Shown: in pieces, positions 17,164 to 24,601 of the stretch
Layout of the letters: every line of letters begins with the position of its first letter
Position numbering within the stretch: the first letter of the stretch is position 1
Origin: 66-474 sp040255405
GTDB taxonomy: Bacteria; Pseudomonadota; Gammaproteobacteria; Xanthomonadales; Rhodanobacteraceae
Length of the DNA: 64,000 nt
Direction of reading: 5' to 3'
Assembly: GCA_040255405.1 (NCBI GenBank)
Contig: JBDZUX010000011.1
Span: 1-64,000 of the forward strand
Notes under the pieces: generated by a model
Told to the model about the DNA's origin: nothing
What the model saw: only the letters and a program-made list of their open reading frames with translations
Database searches by the model: none
Position numbers and translations under genes: made by a program

Positions 17164-18609
17164 TCAGGCCGCGCGGTGCGCGGGTGATTGCCAGGCAAGC
17201 TGGCCCAGATGATCGAGCGCCCGGTGCGCGGCCGCCTTGCCCTGCCGGATGCAATCGGGCAGCCCGACGCCGTCGTACGAGGCACCGGCGATGAAGACGC
17301 CGGGAGCCGCCTCCGCCAGCGTGCTGCGGACACGCCGTACCCGTTCCGCGTGGCCGACCGGATACTGCGGGATGGCGTCGGCCCATCGGATGACGCGGTA
17401 GAAGATGGCTGCGCCCCGGATGGCCATGATCCATTTCAGATCGCGCAGCACTGCCTCGGCGATGATCTGGTCGGGTTGGCCGATGAGGCCGTGGGCCGAA
17501 TCGCCGCCAACGCAACAGCGCAAAAGGGCTACGCCTCGGGGTGCTGCGTGCGGCCATTTCGAATGGGACCACGTGCACGCCGTGAGGGCGAGGCCCGCAC
17601 CGCGGGGCACGAGAAATCCGATCCCGTCCTGCGCGGCGCTGATGTCCGACTCCCGGAACGCGAACGTGACGAGCACCACCGATGCCGGTGGCGTCTTCTG
17701 CCACGGTTGGAAGATGCGCTCCATCATCGGCGAGAGTTGGCTCGCTGCAGGGCTGGGCAGCGCCAGGACCACGGCGTCGGCGTCGAGCACGCGACCGTGC
17801 TCGACGAACAGCCGGTAGCCGTCCGGTTTGATCTCCAGCGCCTTCAGCCTGGCGTGCTTGAGAATGCTGCCCGGTTGCAGGTGCGCTGCCGCACGGGTGA
17901 CCAGCGTCTGCAGACCACCTTCGAGGGTCAGGAACGGTCCCTGGCCACCGGCAGTCCTTGTCGTCGCGGCGGGCCGGGGCCGCGATCCGACTGGATCGCG
18001 CGATCCGTACGAACGCGCGGTCGAGGCACCAAGCTGTGGCAGGATCGCGTGCAGGCTCCAGTCATCGACCTTGCCGCCGTAGATGCCGCCAAGGACCGGT
18101 TCGATCAGACGGTCGACCAGGGCATCGCCGAACCGCCGGCGCAGATAACGCCCCGCCGGCTGGTCGTCACCGGATACGTCCCGATGGCGGAATCCACCCG
18201 CGATGAGGCGCAGCTTGTCCCACGGCGAAAAAAGCGAGGATCCCAGGAGCGGCGGCAGGCGGGTCGGGATCCCCATGCGGATGCCGGCAGGAATCGGATG
18301 AAGCCGTCCACCGGTCCAGATGAAGCCCTGGCCAGTCCGGCTGCGGATGCATTGGTCGCCCAGCCCGACATCTTCGATGAATGCCACCGCATCGCTTTTT
18401 CGGGCGAGGAAGGAGTCCGGCCCCTGCTCCAGGACGAAGCCATCGCGCACCCGGGTCTGGATCTTGCCGCCGATGCGGTCGTCGGCTTCGATGACAGTGA
18501 TGGCGAGATCCTGCCGCCTCGCCTTCGCGAGCGACTGCAGATGGAACGCCGCCGACATCCCGGTGATGCCGGCACCGGCAATGACGACCCTCGGCAACCC
18601 GGCGTTCAC
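17164..18609 (-). CDS. cgoX: Coproporphyrinogen III oxidase, HemY/CgoX type
   Basis: FAD enzyme of the HemY/protoporphyrinogen oxidase family, 481 residues. The N-terminal dinucleotide fold is GAGITGMSAAFHL followed by VIEADDRIGGKI, and the C-terminal FAD motif is GASYDGVGLPDCIRQGKAA, very close to Bacillus HemY. There is no membrane anchor, as expected for the soluble Gram-positive type that oxidises coproporphyrinogen III to coproporphyrin III. Placement beside a Bacillus-type ferrochelatase and ChdC supports CgoX rather than classical HemY. The start is GTG 18609, overlapping the cpfC stop (GTGA), so translation is coupled. Confidence 0.9.
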   Translation of the reverse strand: MNAGLPRVVIAGAGITGMSAAFHLQSLAKARRQDLAITVIEADDRIGGKIQTRVRDGFVLEQGPDSFLARKSDAVAFIEDVGLGDQCIRSRTGQGFIWTGGRLHPIPAGIRMGIPTRLPPLLGSSLFSPWDKLRLIAGGFRHRDVSGDDQPAGRYLRRRFGDALVDRLIEPVLGGIYGGKVDDWSLHAILPQLGASTARSYGSRDPVGSRPRPAATTRTAGGQGPFLTLEGGLQTLVTRAAAHLQPGSILKHARLKALEIKPDGYRLFVEHGRVLDADAVVLALPSPAASQLSPMMERIFQPWQKTPPASVVLVTFAFRESDISAAQDGIGFLVPRGAGLALTACTWSHSKWPHAAPRGVALLRCCVGGDSAHGLIGQPDQIIAEAVLRDLKWIMAIRGAAIFYRVIRWADAIPQYPVGHAERVRRVRSTLAEAAPGVFIAGASYDGVGLPDCIRQGKAAAHRALDHLGQLAWQSPAHRAA

Positions 18610-19556
18610 GCAGCCGCGCCCTGCCACTGGTCCAGATGCCCGGCCACCACCTCGCACAAGCTGTCGATGAACATCGGGTCGGCGTTGGGCATCGCCACCC
18701 GCACGTAGGTTCCGCCCAGTTCCTCGACCACGGCGCGGCATTCGACGTCGTCGTCGTACAGCACCTCCAGATGGTCTGCCACGAACCCGATCGGGCAGTA
18801 GATGAAGGTCCGGTAGCCTTCCTTCTTCCACAGGCTGCGGGTCAGGTCACGGATGTCGGGACCGAGCCACGGCTCGGCCGTACCGCCGGCACTTTGCCAG
18901 CCCAATTCGTAATGCCCGAGCCTGGCCGCTTCGGCGATGAGCCGCGCACTCTCCTCGATCTCCTGCGGATACGGGTCGCTGGTCGAGAGGATCCTCGTGG
19001 GCAAGCTGTGGGCCGTGAAAATGACGACTGCCTTGGACCGCCCGGCTTCCGGAACCGCGGCGAGCGCCGCCTCCACCCGGGATGCCCAGTAGCGCACCAG
19101 CTTGGGCTGGTTGTACCAACTTGCGGTGGTGGCGATGGCCGGCCCATCGAGCGAAATCGCGCTTTGAATTGCCCGGTCGTTGTACGCCCGCACGCTCAGG
19201 GCCGAGTAATGCGGCGCCAGCACCACGCTGATCGCCTCGGTAATGCCGTCGGCATGCATGGCGGCAATCGCATCCTCGATGAAAGGCGCAGCGTGCTTGT
19301 AGCCGATGTAGACCTTGAACGTGGTGCCGTCATGCCGGCCGTCCAGCGCGCGCGCGAGCGCTTCGCCTTGTGCTTCCGTGATGGCGGCGAGCGGCGAGCT
19401 GCCGCCGATGGCGCGATAACGGGCCGCGAGGTGTTGGAGGGATGCCTCCGACGGTTTCGCCCCATTGCGGATGTGCGTGAGGAACGGTTCGATCTGCGCG
19501 TGGTTGCGCGGCGTACCGAAGGCCATGAGCAACAACCCGATGGTTCTGTGAGACAT
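18606..19556 (-). CDS. cpfC: Coproporphyrin ferrochelatase, Firmicutes-type HemH
   Basis: Ferrochelatase of 316 residues that aligns without gaps, from memory, to Bacillus subtilis HemH across its active site: the catalytic H183 (TAHSLPTRI) and E264 (VADHLEVLYDDD) fall at identical numbers. B. subtilis-like blocks include SVVLAPHYSALSVRAYN and GWQSAGGT.EPWLGPD. There is no C-terminal [2Fe-2S] extension. One notable change is Phe13 in MAFGTP, where the Firmicutes enzymes have an iron-ligating tyrosine. It inserts Fe into coproporphyrin III for ChdC. The ATG at 19556 has a strong AAGGAGT; it is the first gene of the operon. Confidence 0.9.
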   Translation of the reverse strand: MSHRTIGLLLMAFGTPRNHAQIEPFLTHIRNGAKPSEASLQHLAARYRAIGGSSPLAAITEAQGEALARALDGRHDGTTFKVYIGYKHAAPFIEDAIAAMHADGITEAISVVLAPHYSALSVRAYNDRAIQSAISLDGPAIATTASWYNQPKLVRYWASRVEAALAAVPEAGRSKAVVIFTAHSLPTRILSTSDPYPQEIEESARLIAEAARLGHYELGWQSAGGTAEPWLGPDIRDLTRSLWKKEGYRTFIYCPIGFVADHLEVLYDDDVECRAVVEELGGTYVRVAMPNADPMFIDSLCEVVAGHLDQWQGAAA

Positions 19557-19950
19557 GCTGCCGACTCCTTTGGACAGGATGAAAAGACCGGTACCAGGAC
19601 GCGCACACGGTTCGTGTCCGCACATCCCCCGGCCGGGGCGGTTCGCGTCCACGCGAATCCGCGACCAGCCCGGACGCGAACGCTACACGCCCGGATTTCG
19701 TTGCGACACGATCTAGGTCAAGCGGCCCACCGCGACTTGCGCGGACGCGATGACATCCCGACTCCGATCTCCGTGAATTGCGTCAATGCGGCGCACGCGC
19801 GGCCGTTCGGCCAAGGCGAAACGGGCGCCGGCGATTCGGCGAGTGGGCTGCGACTTGAGGCGTCGAGAGGTCTCCGGGCGACCTCCATCGGCCATCGCTC
19901 CGCGTACCATGAAGGCCCCTGCGGGTTCCCTGCGAACAGAGGCTCGATAC
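19557..19950. other. Divergent intergenic region, cpfC / serine hydrolase
   Basis: No gene is supported in these 394 bases. The cpfC Shine-Dalgarno is at 19563-19570. On the minus strand TTGACCTAGAT (19721-19711) resembles half of an FNR/Anr-type box but the second half is degenerate. Promoters for both divergent units must lie here. Confidence 0.5.
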
Positions 19951-21360
19951 ATGCAAATGACCCATGGCTTCCTGGGCATCATGGCCGTGCTGATGCTCGC
20001 GATCTCGCCTGTAGCGCCGGCGAGTGCAGCCGGGGAAACGCTGCGTGCCAGGGAAATCGCGGCGGGTTACGAGGCCATCTTCCTCTGCAGCGACACCTTC
20101 GTCGGGCACATGTCCGAAGCCGCGATCGATGCCACCGATCTGACGGGATGGCGATTCCCGCTGGATTCCCTGCACGCCACCATCGATCGAAATGCGAAGC
20201 GCGTCAGCGTCGAGTTCGATCCGGGCATGCCGCCGCGCATCGCGATTTGGCGCCCGCTGCTTGGCTGCGCGCACCTGCCGATCGGGGCGAGCCCCGACAT
20301 GGCGAACGCGGTGCCGAGCCTGCCGAAAGATCTGGCGCCGCCTCCCCTCGATCACGCCGACTGGCCGCGCGGCGACGCGAACGCCATCGCGCCATTGCCG
20401 GCAGCACGGAAGGCAGCCCTCGACACGCTGGTAGCCCAAGCCTTCGATGGTTCGACCTACGGCAAGGGCAGCAAAACCTCGGCGGTGCTCGTGCTGCAGG
20501 ATGGCCGCATCGTCGCCGAACGCTACGCGCTCGGCGTGACCATGCATACGCCCCAGCGCACCTGGTCCATGGCGAAAAGCCTGGTGGCGACCTTGATCGG
20601 ACGCGCGGTCGAATTGGGACGCATCAAGGTTTCGATGCCTGCCAACATCCCGCAATGGCAACATCCCGGCGATCCGCGCGCCGCCATCACCCTCGACCAA
20701 CTGCTGCGGATGAATTCCGGACTCTGGACCGACGGCCCCGGCAACCGCACCGACTCGCTCTACTGGGGCGGCTCGACGGTGCCGGAAACCGCGGCCGCGG
20801 CGCCCCTCGAGGCAGCACCGGGCAGCCGGTTCAACTACGCCAACAACGATTTCCTGCTCGCCACCTACAGTCTGATGACGACACTCGGACCCGACGCGCT
20901 GGCTTTCCCGTTCAAGCAAGTGCTGTGGCCGCTCGGCATGACCCGTACCACACCGGAAACCGATTGGCAGGGCAATTACGTGATGTCGAGCCAGGTCTGG
21001 ATGACGGCGCGCGATTCGGCGCGGCTCGCGTTGCTGTATGCCAACGACGGGATGTTCAACGGCAAGCAACTCCTGCCGAGGGGGTGGGCGGGCTATGTTT
21101 CGAGCACCCGCGGCGCCCAGCCGGACGATGCACGCAGGCCGCGGTACGGCGCGGGCTTCTGGGTTCTGGCTTCACGCCAGGGACTGCCTTCAGGGACCTT
21201 CGCCATGGAGGGCAGCCGCGGCCAATACGCGGTCATCGTGCCGTCGGCGAACCTCATCGTCGTGCGGCGTGGCTTCGATCCCCTGGATGCGCGTTTCGAT
21301 GTCGACCGGTTCACGCACGACGCACTTGCTGTCGTGCAGGGAGCCGGCGATCGCCAGTAG
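19951..21360 (+). CDS. Exported serine hydrolase, beta-lactamase/esterase family
   Basis: Protein of 469 residues of the penicillin-binding-like serine hydrolase superfamily (class C beta-lactamase fold; includes 6-aminohexanoate-dimer hydrolases and esterases). The SxxK motif is SMAK (S206-K209) and the tyrosine motif is YANND. A signal peptide is evident at 1-27 (hydrophobic core GIMAVLMLAI, cleavage near ASAAGE), so it is periplasmic or outer. The start at 19951 gives the cleanest signal peptide; a Met at 19909 would lengthen the n-region. It is monocistronic by context. The substrate, peptide, ester or amide, is not predictable. Confidence 0.85.
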   Translation: MQMTHGFLGIMAVLMLAISPVAPASAAGETLRAREIAAGYEAIFLCSDTFVGHMSEAAIDATDLTGWRFPLDSLHATIDRNAKRVSVEFDPGMPPRIAIWRPLLGCAHLPIGASPDMANAVPSLPKDLAPPPLDHADWPRGDANAIAPLPAARKAALDTLVAQAFDGSTYGKGSKTSAVLVLQDGRIVAERYALGVTMHTPQRTWSMAKSLVATLIGRAVELGRIKVSMPANIPQWQHPGDPRAAITLDQLLRMNSGLWTDGPGNRTDSLYWGGSTVPETAAAAPLEAAPGSRFNYANNDFLLATYSLMTTLGPDALAFPFKQVLWPLGMTRTTPETDWQGNYVMSSQVWMTARDSARLALLYANDGMFNGKQLLPRGWAGYVSSTRGAQPDDARRPRYGAGFWVLASRQGLPSGTFAMEGSRGQYAVIVPSANLIVVRRGFDPLDARFDVDRFTHDALAVVQGAGDRQ

Positions 21361-21742
21361 GCGAGCGTCTGCACACCGCTTGCCCGCCCGGCACGGCAGC
21401 GAAGGTGGCCTGCGCCGCGGCGGCGATGAAGTTCCGATGGTTCCCTGTCGACCCGTTGCCGACCTTGGCGATCGTCCGCTTTCGGGCCAGCCGATGCGCG
21501 ATGGCTACTCTGCCATCTTCCTGTTGCCGTTCCGCCGCCGAGGTCTGTCCATCCCCAAGGTAATGGCGCGACGCGTAGTGGCTGGGCGTCCGGTCGACCG
21601 AGCAGGTTGTCTGCACATCCTGATCGTGTACGCGGCACGCGCACGATCGAGGGTCCATCAACGTCGGTGTTTGCCTGGACGGCAGCGGTCTCGCGGCATC
21701 TCGTGGCCGCAGAACGGGTGCCGCGGCCAAGCACGCCTTCGA
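21361..21742. other. Convergent intergenic region, no gene seen
   Basis: Between the serine hydrolase and the histidine kinase. Open frames exist on both strands but have arginine- and proline-rich composition typical of antisense shadows in GC-rich DNA. No hairpin with a T-run was found. Confidence 0.5.
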
Positions 21743-23050
21743 TTAACGCTGCGGCGTCACCGTTTGCGAGTAGTCGATCGGCACCAGGATGCGGAACAGC
21801 GTGCCTCGGCCGGGGCCGGACTCGACCTCCACCACCGCATCGAGCAGTTCGCACAACTGGCGCACGATCGACAAGCCGATGCCTTCGCCGTGCCGCTCGA
21901 CCGCTGCCGACTCACCCTGCGAGCCTGGGCCATCTGCAATCGGTAGTGGGGGCAGTGCCTGCAAATGGGGCGCCGCGCCCCCTTCTGCGCCATCAGGCGC
22001 GGCTGCGTTTTCCAGGCTGTGCGCCAATTTTCCGGCCGTGGAAGAAAGCAGCCCTGGGCCGCTGTCCCGGACGTAGAACAGCCAGCGATCCGCTGGGGCC
22101 TGCTGCCAACCCACCTCTACGTAGCCTGCGTCCGTGTACTTCAACGCGTTCAGGACCAGGTTCTGCGCAATCCGTTTGATTTTCAGTGCATCCCCGCGGA
22201 CGGGCAGATTGGATTTGCCCCGGGCTTCCAGCTTCAGGCCCTTGGCCTCGGCCATGGGCCGCATGGTGTCGCATAGCTCGCGCAGCACCGTTGCTGCGTC
22301 GAATGCATATAGGTGGAACTCCTCCCGGCCCGCCTCCAGCCGCGCGAGGTCAAGCAGATCCCGCACCAGCTGGTTCACGTTTCCCGTCGCGCCGCACAAG
22401 CGCACGACGATGTCATGGATGCCCGGATCCGCCGACCGGGTTTTCAACAACTCGCACAGCGTTTGAACCAGCTGCAAACTGCCGCGCAGATCGTGAGAGG
22501 CTTCGTGCAAGTTCCGGCCGCGCAGCTTGTCTTTTTCGTCGTGCTGAGCGCAAGCGGCTTCCAGATCCCGCATCCGTGCTTCCGCTTCGACGCGTTGTCG
22601 TTTATCGAACTCTGTCAGGCTGGATCCAATGGCGTGATGGATTTGCTCGCCGAGCATCCGGTAAGCGGCATGCAGCGAGGAGGGGTCGAGCTCGATCCCT
22701 TTTTGCGGCGCCGCGGCAATGTGGTCCAGCAGCACGGCGTGGAGCAGGCCCCACTCGGTGGTCACCGCTTCCACGGTCATCCCGTGCTGCCAGCGTTGCG
22801 CGCCGTGATAACGGGCGAATCGCCCAGTCGTGGGCCTGGTGCTGCCGCGCAACACCGAACACAAGTGGTCAAGGAACTGTGGAATGTCGTCGCAGAATTC
22901 GGCACGCGACAGGCGTACCAACATCGAAGATTCAGTCTCCGCCTGCACACGCGAACGCCAGTCCCTCAGTATTGCGTCCCGTTCGCTTACAAGGTGGTCC
23001 GCAAGCGCCGGCAGTGCTACCAATGCCGCTCGAGGCCTGAGAGTCGACAC
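21743..23050 (-). CDS. Orphan sensor histidine kinase
   Basis: Soluble histidine kinase of 435 residues. The N-terminal 150 residues resemble the helical RsbRD-like sensor domain. The phospho-acceptor box is ASHDLRGSLQ with H186, then the ATPase boxes: N-box NLVLNALKYT, G1 DSGPGL and G2 GEGIGLSIV. A low-complexity insert of about 45 residues sits between G1 and G2. There are no membrane helices, so the signal is cytoplasmic. No response regulator gene is adjacent. The start is GTG 23050. Confidence 0.87.
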   Translation of the reverse strand: MSTLRPRAALVALPALADHLVSERDAILRDWRSRVQAETESSMLVRLSRAEFCDDIPQFLDHLCSVLRGSTRPTTGRFARYHGAQRWQHGMTVEAVTTEWGLLHAVLLDHIAAAPQKGIELDPSSLHAAYRMLGEQIHHAIGSSLTEFDKRQRVEAEARMRDLEAACAQHDEKDKLRGRNLHEASHDLRGSLQLVQTLCELLKTRSADPGIHDIVVRLCGATGNVNQLVRDLLDLARLEAGREEFHLYAFDAATVLRELCDTMRPMAEAKGLKLEARGKSNLPVRGDALKIKRIAQNLVLNALKYTDAGYVEVGWQQAPADRWLFYVRDSGPGLLSSTAGKLAHSLENAAAPDGAEGGAAPHLQALPPLPIADGPGSQGESAAVERHGEGIGLSIVRQLCELLDAVVEVESGPGRGTLFRILVPIDYSQTVTPQR

Positions 23051-23436
23051 GATTGCGTACTCTAACCTGGAGACGGATTATAGGCGCGATCCACCGAAAG
23101 GGGCTCGCTTGTGCCCAACGCCGTTCGGTTTCCGGCTCCGGCCTTGTCGGAATTACGCTGGCACTGGGCACGACGTTACCTGCGCTGCCGCTTGTCCACT
23201 CGAGCCTGCTCACGGACCGCCGATGCTGCGAATTACTCTGCCCAAACCCGAAAGGTGACGCGCGAGTGACCGCTGGGAGGGAACGAGGCGGGGCTCTGCA
23301 CAGGTCGCGCCTGGCCGATTGCTGCCTCGCACCTTCTCCGAGAAGACTGAGGCCAGCCGGCCGAGGTTTCCAGGAAGCGACCTTCCGGACAAATGCCCGT
23401 TGGGCGGACGACCCTGGATCAACCGCCTCGGTCCCT
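23051..23436. other. Intergenic region upstream of the kinase, no gene seen
   Basis: These 386 bases separate the kinase start from the threonine aldolase stop. Besides the -10-like element near 23080 nothing is supported; open frames here have shadow-like composition. Confidence 0.45.
23077..23082 (-). promoter_or_regulatory. -10 element for the histidine kinase
   Basis: A perfect TATAAT on the minus strand, 27 bases before the kinase GTG. No good -35 lies 16-18 bases upstream, so an activator or another sigma factor may be needed. Confidence 0.35.
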
Positions 23437-24447
23437 TCAGGCCGCGAAATACCCGCCGAATGCCGCGATGGTCGTGTCCACGTCGCCTGCGGAAACATCC
23501 AGGTGCGTGACGAGGCGCAACGGGTTGCCGCTGCCGATCAGGATGCCGTTCGCTTTCAGATGCGCCTGCAGGGGACGCATGTCACTGCCTGCGACCGTGC
23601 AGAACACCATGTTGGTCTGCACGGAGGATGGATCGACTTCCAGCACGGGAATCCCGGCCAGGCCTTCGGCAAGCCGCCGCGCATTCGCGTGATCTTCCGC
23701 CAGCCGTTCCACGTGCTGCTTCAGCGCGATGATCCCCGCGGCCGCCAGGATGCCAGCCTGGCGCATGCCGCCTCCGACCACCTTGCGCCAGCGACGCGCA
23801 CGCGTGATGAGGTCACGCTTTCCGCAAAGCACGGAGCCGACCGGTGCACCGAGTCCCTTCGAGAGGCATAGCGACACGGTGTCGAAGTGGCGACTGATGG
23901 CGTCGATCGGTACGCCAAGTTTGACGGCAGCATTGAATGCACGCGCGCCATCCAGGTGCAGGCCCAGCCTGTGCTCGTCCGCGAACTCGCGTGCGCGTCG
24001 CAGGTAGTCGAGCGGCAACACCTTGCCGCCCAACGTGTTCTCCAGGCACAGCAGCCGGGTACGCGCGAAATGGTTGTCCTCGGGCTTGATCGCAGCGGCC
24101 ACTTGCCGGAGGTCGAGGGTGCCGTCCGCACAGAATTCCAACGGCTGCGGTTGGATGCCACCCAATACCGCGCCGCCGCCGCCCTCGTATTTGTAGGTGT
24201 GCGCCTGTTGCCCGACGATGTATTCGTCGCCGCGCTGGCAGTGGCTCAGCAAGGCGATGAGGTTGCTCTGGGTGCCGCTGCAGACGAACACCGCGGCTTC
24301 CGTGCCGAGCATGCCGGCGGCAAGGGATTCGAGTTCGTTGACGGTCGGGTCATCGCCATAGACATCGTCGCCGACCTCGGCCGCAGCCATGGCGTTGCGC
24401 ATCGCGAGGGTCGGGCGGGTGACGGTATCGCTTCTGAGATCGATCAT
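23437..24447 (-). CDS. ltaE: Low-specificity L-threonine aldolase
   Basis: PLP enzyme cleaving L-threonine and allo-threonine to glycine and acetaldehyde. The 336-residue protein matches E. coli LtaE closely from its first residues (MIDLRSDTVTRP) and has the PLP lysine at K197 (CLSKGLGAPVGS), the same number as the E. coli enzyme. LENTLGGKVLP and HLDGARAFNA are also conserved. I place the start at 24447; an ATG at 24462 would add five residues not present in the family. It stands alone. Confidence 0.95.
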   Translation of the reverse strand: MIDLRSDTVTRPTLAMRNAMAAAEVGDDVYGDDPTVNELESLAAGMLGTEAAVFVCSGTQSNLIALLSHCQRGDEYIVGQQAHTYKYEGGGGAVLGGIQPQPLEFCADGTLDLRQVAAAIKPEDNHFARTRLLCLENTLGGKVLPLDYLRRAREFADEHRLGLHLDGARAFNAAVKLGVPIDAISRHFDTVSLCLSKGLGAPVGSVLCGKRDLITRARRWRKVVGGGMRQAGILAAAGIIALKQHVERLAEDHANARRLAEGLAGIPVLEVDPSSVQTNMVFCTVAGSDMRPLQAHLKANGILIGSGNPLRLVTHLDVSAGDVDTTIAAFGGYFAA

Positions 24448-24553
24448 GGCCTGTTCCCGCATGGAAATTCGGCCAATTTAGCTGAGTGGCGGTGAGAGTG
24501 CGCCGGGTCCGCCGTGAACCCAGCCGGTGATCGGGTGATCGAGTGCGACGCTT

Positions 24554-24586
24554 GTCCGCACCGTCTCAAGCTTTGAGAATGCGGAC
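24554..24586 (+). promoter_or_regulatory. Large hairpin just upstream of mrfA
   Basis: Two nested perfect inverted repeats: outer GTCCGCA (24554-24560) with TGCGGAC (24580-24586), and inner TCTCAA (24564-24569) with TTGAGA (24573-24578) around GCT. The structure ends 15 bases before the mrfA ATG. A direct repeat, GCGACGCTTG, flanks it (near 24545 and 24588). It could be an operator or a leader hairpin affecting translation. Confidence 0.5.
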
Positions 24587-24601
24587 TGCGACGCTTGCGG
24601 C

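Noticed and set aside
19711..19721. FNR/Anr-like box upstream of cpfC
   Set aside because: Only the first half-site fits; the second half is degenerate, so oxygen control of the heme operon cannot be claimed.
18636..21563. A 975-codon plus-strand frame covering the cpfC region and the serine hydrolase
   Set aside because: It is out of frame with the serine hydrolase and antisense to cpfC; no segment resembles a known protein.
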